Shown piece by piece: positions 62,654 through 64,000 of a DNA stretch of 64,000 bases (within the stretch, counting starts at the first letter, position 1; every line of letters begins with the position of its first letter). This DNA comes from Neobacillus sp. Marseille-Q6967. Lineage in GTDB: Bacteria > Bacillota > Bacilli > Bacillales > Cytobacillaceae. A program made the position numbers and the translations under genes. Location: NCBI RefSeq assembly GCF_946151075.1, contig NZ_OX267715.1, positions 124,001 to 188,000 on the forward strand. The letters are read 5' to 3'. The notes below the pieces were generated by a model that was not told the origin of the DNA, did no database searches, and was given only the letters and a program-made list of their open reading frames with translations.

Positions 62654-63301
62654 ATGGATAATAAAAAAGGGCCGTTATCCAGGCTTAAGAAAATGCTCTC
62701 GAGTGGGGAGGATTCCGAAAAAAAGACCGGCAAAATGCAGTATATGCTGCTGGTTCTTTGTATCGGGGCGGCATTCATGATTGTCGGAAATGTATTGTTT
62801 ACTGACAAATCTACTCCACAAGATAGTCCAGTGGCAGCTAACGTAAAAGAAGAAGAAGATGTTGCTGCCTTTGGACTAAAAAAGAACTCTAGTAATCAAG
62901 CAATTACTGATTATGAAGAAACATATGAAAAAGAACTCAAAAGAGCACTTGAAGAAATGCTGGGTGTTGATGATGTTACAGTAGTAGTCACCATTGATTC
63001 CACAGATCAAAAGGTGCTTGAGAAAAATAGGGTAACAAAATCTCAAACGACTGAAGAAAAAGATAATGAAGGCGGAGAGCGAAAGGTTCAAGATGTCCAA
63101 ACAGATGAACAGCTCGTCATCATCCGTGAAGGGGAAAAAGAGGTTCCTATTGTAATTGAAACAAAAAAACCGGAAATTCGTGGTGTCCTGGTAGTTGCCC
63201 ATGGAGCTGAAAATATCCAAGTGAAAAAATCAATAGTAGAAGCAGTAACAAGAGCGCTTGGAGTCCCAAGCCATCGGGTAGCCGTAACACCTAAAAAATA
63301 A
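62654..63301 (+). CDS. spoIIIAG: Stage III sporulation protein AG
   Basis: Protein of 215 residues with one helix (MQYMLLVLCIGAAFMIVGNV) and a soluble domain that in B. subtilis forms a 30-mer ring. RGVLVVAHGAENIQVKKSIV is typical. ATG at 62654 lies just after the spoIIIAF stop; a TTG further upstream overlaps spoIIIAF. Confidence 0.94.
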   Translation: MDNKKGPLSRLKKMLSSGEDSEKKTGKMQYMLLVLCIGAAFMIVGNVLFTDKSTPQDSPVAANVKEEEDVAAFGLKKNSSNQAITDYEETYEKELKRALEEMLGVDDVTVVVTIDSTDQKVLEKNRVTKSQTTEEKDNEGGERKVQDVQTDEQLVIIREGEKEVPIVIETKKPEIRGVLVVAHGAENIQVKKSIVEAVTRALGVPSHRVAVTPKK

Positions 63302-63317
63302 AAGGAGGATAATTTTT

Positions 63318-63878
63318 ATGTTATTAAAAAAACAAACAGTATGGTTACTAACAATGTTAAGTCTGGTGGTCGTATTATCGGTGTATTACATTACTTCTCC
63401 GGAACAAAAGAGCACTGATTTAGCGGCAGTAGAGCAGGAGGAAAAGGAGAGTCAAAAACAAACGAAAACAGATACAGAAGCAAAGGCTGAAAATGAAGAT
63501 ACAATTGTATCAGAGGTGGCTGGCGATGAAGAATTTGAGGCACTTCGTTTAAAAAAGGATGAACAGCGCAGTGAGTTGAAAGAGGAGCTAAACGCTGTTG
63601 TCGCAAGTACTGACCTGCCTGCTGATGAGAGAAGTAAGGCAATTGATCAAATGCAGAAGTTAAATCAGACTGCTCAAAAGGAAGAAATGTTAGAAACATT
63701 AATTAGAGCATCTGGCTATGATGATGCACTTGTAAGAGCAGATGGCAAAACAGTTAGGATTACTGTTAAATCAAATAAAGAGCATTCTAAATCTGCCGCA
63801 AATGATATTATCAAATTGGTCAAAAAAGAAATTGGTGAAACCAATTATGTAGCTGTTGAATTTACACCTTCAAAATAA
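63318..63878 (+). CDS. spoIIIAH: Stage III sporulation protein AH
   Basis: Protein of 186 residues with one N-terminal helix, a long charged linker and a YscJ/FliF-like domain that binds SpoIIQ. ends …TNYVAVEFTPSK. AAAGGAGG precedes the ATG. Last gene of the operon. Confidence 0.95.
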   Translation: MLLKKQTVWLLTMLSLVVVLSVYYITSPEQKSTDLAAVEQEEKESQKQTKTDTEAKAENEDTIVSEVAGDEEFEALRLKKDEQRSELKEELNAVVASTDLPADERSKAIDQMQKLNQTAQKEEMLETLIRASGYDDALVRADGKTVRITVKSNKEHSKSAANDIIKLVKKEIGETNYVAVEFTPSK

Positions 63879-63885
63879 AAATACT

Positions 63886-63914
63886 AAAAGGAAAGCCAGC
63901 GGCTTTCCTTTTTT
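63886..63914 (+). terminator. Terminator of the spoIIIA operon
   Basis: AAAGGAAAGCC pairs with GGCTTTCCTTT, followed by T. Confidence 0.92.
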
Positions 63915-63949
63915 AACGGCTGTATTAAAGTTAAATGTGTATTTGCAAT

Positions 63950-63980
63950 ATTGTTGATTGGAGCGGAAATCAACAACCAG
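63950..63980. repeat. Short remnant of a Bacillaceae-type palindromic repeat
   Basis: TTGTTGATTGGAGCGGAAATCAACAA is an inverted repeat: GTTGATT and AATCAAC enclose GGAGCGG. The two halves resemble, from memory, the outer ends of a long GC-rich intergenic palindrome common in bacilli, here without the middle. The rest of the window end shows no gene. Confidence 0.45.
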
Positions 63981-64000
63981 TTTAACAGAGCTTTTTAAAT

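Overview
The window is a low-GC Bacillaceae chromosome segment. Its gene order follows the Bacillus subtilis ispG–yqgA…yqgZ–comG–yqhG/H–gcv–yqhL–lipM–yqhO/P/R–yqhT–efp–spoIIIA backbone, so the host is an endospore former with competence genes. Several B. subtilis neighbours are missing (yqgS, yqgT, yqgV, yqhQ, aroQ, yqhV). Several foreign or lineage-specific genes are present: L-lactate dehydrogenase, a DUF92 protein, a SufR-like regulator, a class II ribonucleotide reductase, spore photoproduct lyase and a cytochrome c maturation island. I suspect a Neobacillus/Mesobacillus-type organism, but this is inference from gene content.

Layout. 1–6.6 kb: 5' end of ispG, a LysM protein, yqgB, yqgC, sodA, yqgE and pbpA. 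6.6–11.9 kb: the phosphate regulon operon pstS-C-A-B-B-phoU behind a periodic PhoP box. 12.2–14.7 kb: DUF4912 protein, GT4 glycosyltransferase and an unknown protein. 14.8–24.3 kb: rpmG, yqgN, DUF92, ldh, yqgO, a short rhomboid (yqgP), yqgQ, glcK, yqgU, yqgW, yqgX, a DUF185 methyltransferase and yqgY. 24.4–32.2 kb, all on the minus strand: SufR-like regulator, yqzE, the comG pilus operon (GG to GA), yqhG and the SNF2 helicase yqhH. 32.3–36.5 kb: tandem glycine riboswitch and gcvT-gcvPA-gcvPB. 36.6–47.9 kb: yqhL, lipM, an SRPBCC protein, nrdJ with NrdR boxes, a CcdA-like membrane protein, an HMA-domain remnant, splB, yqhO, yqhP, yqhR, pepP and efp. 48.1–57.8 kb: the cytochrome c island. 57.9–63.9 kb: a SIMPL-domain protein and the complete spoIIIAA–AH operon behind a near-perfect sigma-E promoter.

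The most interesting region is 48.1–57.8 kb. It begins with a PCYCGC-motif lipoprotein gene whose frame is interrupted by a single UGA exactly where a CxxC motif would have its first cysteine. The frame continues for 44 codons with family-like sequence, and a SECIS-like hairpin starts just downstream of the UGA. This looks like a selenocysteine (UxxC) lipoprotein. Next come a di-heme cytochrome c and a full System-I type maturation operon (ccmE, F, H, I-like, A, B, C, D-like) plus a CcmG/ResA-type thioredoxin. CcmE carries the rare CxxxY heme-binding motif, and CcmH carries an unusual CxCxC motif. Bacilli normally use System II (ResB/ResC), so a Ccm apparatus here is notable. Two unknown exported, membrane-anchored proteins are embedded in the operon.

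Other points worth checking: an apparent ATT start codon for spoIIIAD, a rhodanese (yqhL) with Asp in place of the catalytic Cys, a rhomboid lacking most of the N-terminal domain of YqgP, and several palindromic operator candidates. I saw no tRNA, rRNA, CRISPR, prophage or intact insertion sequence.
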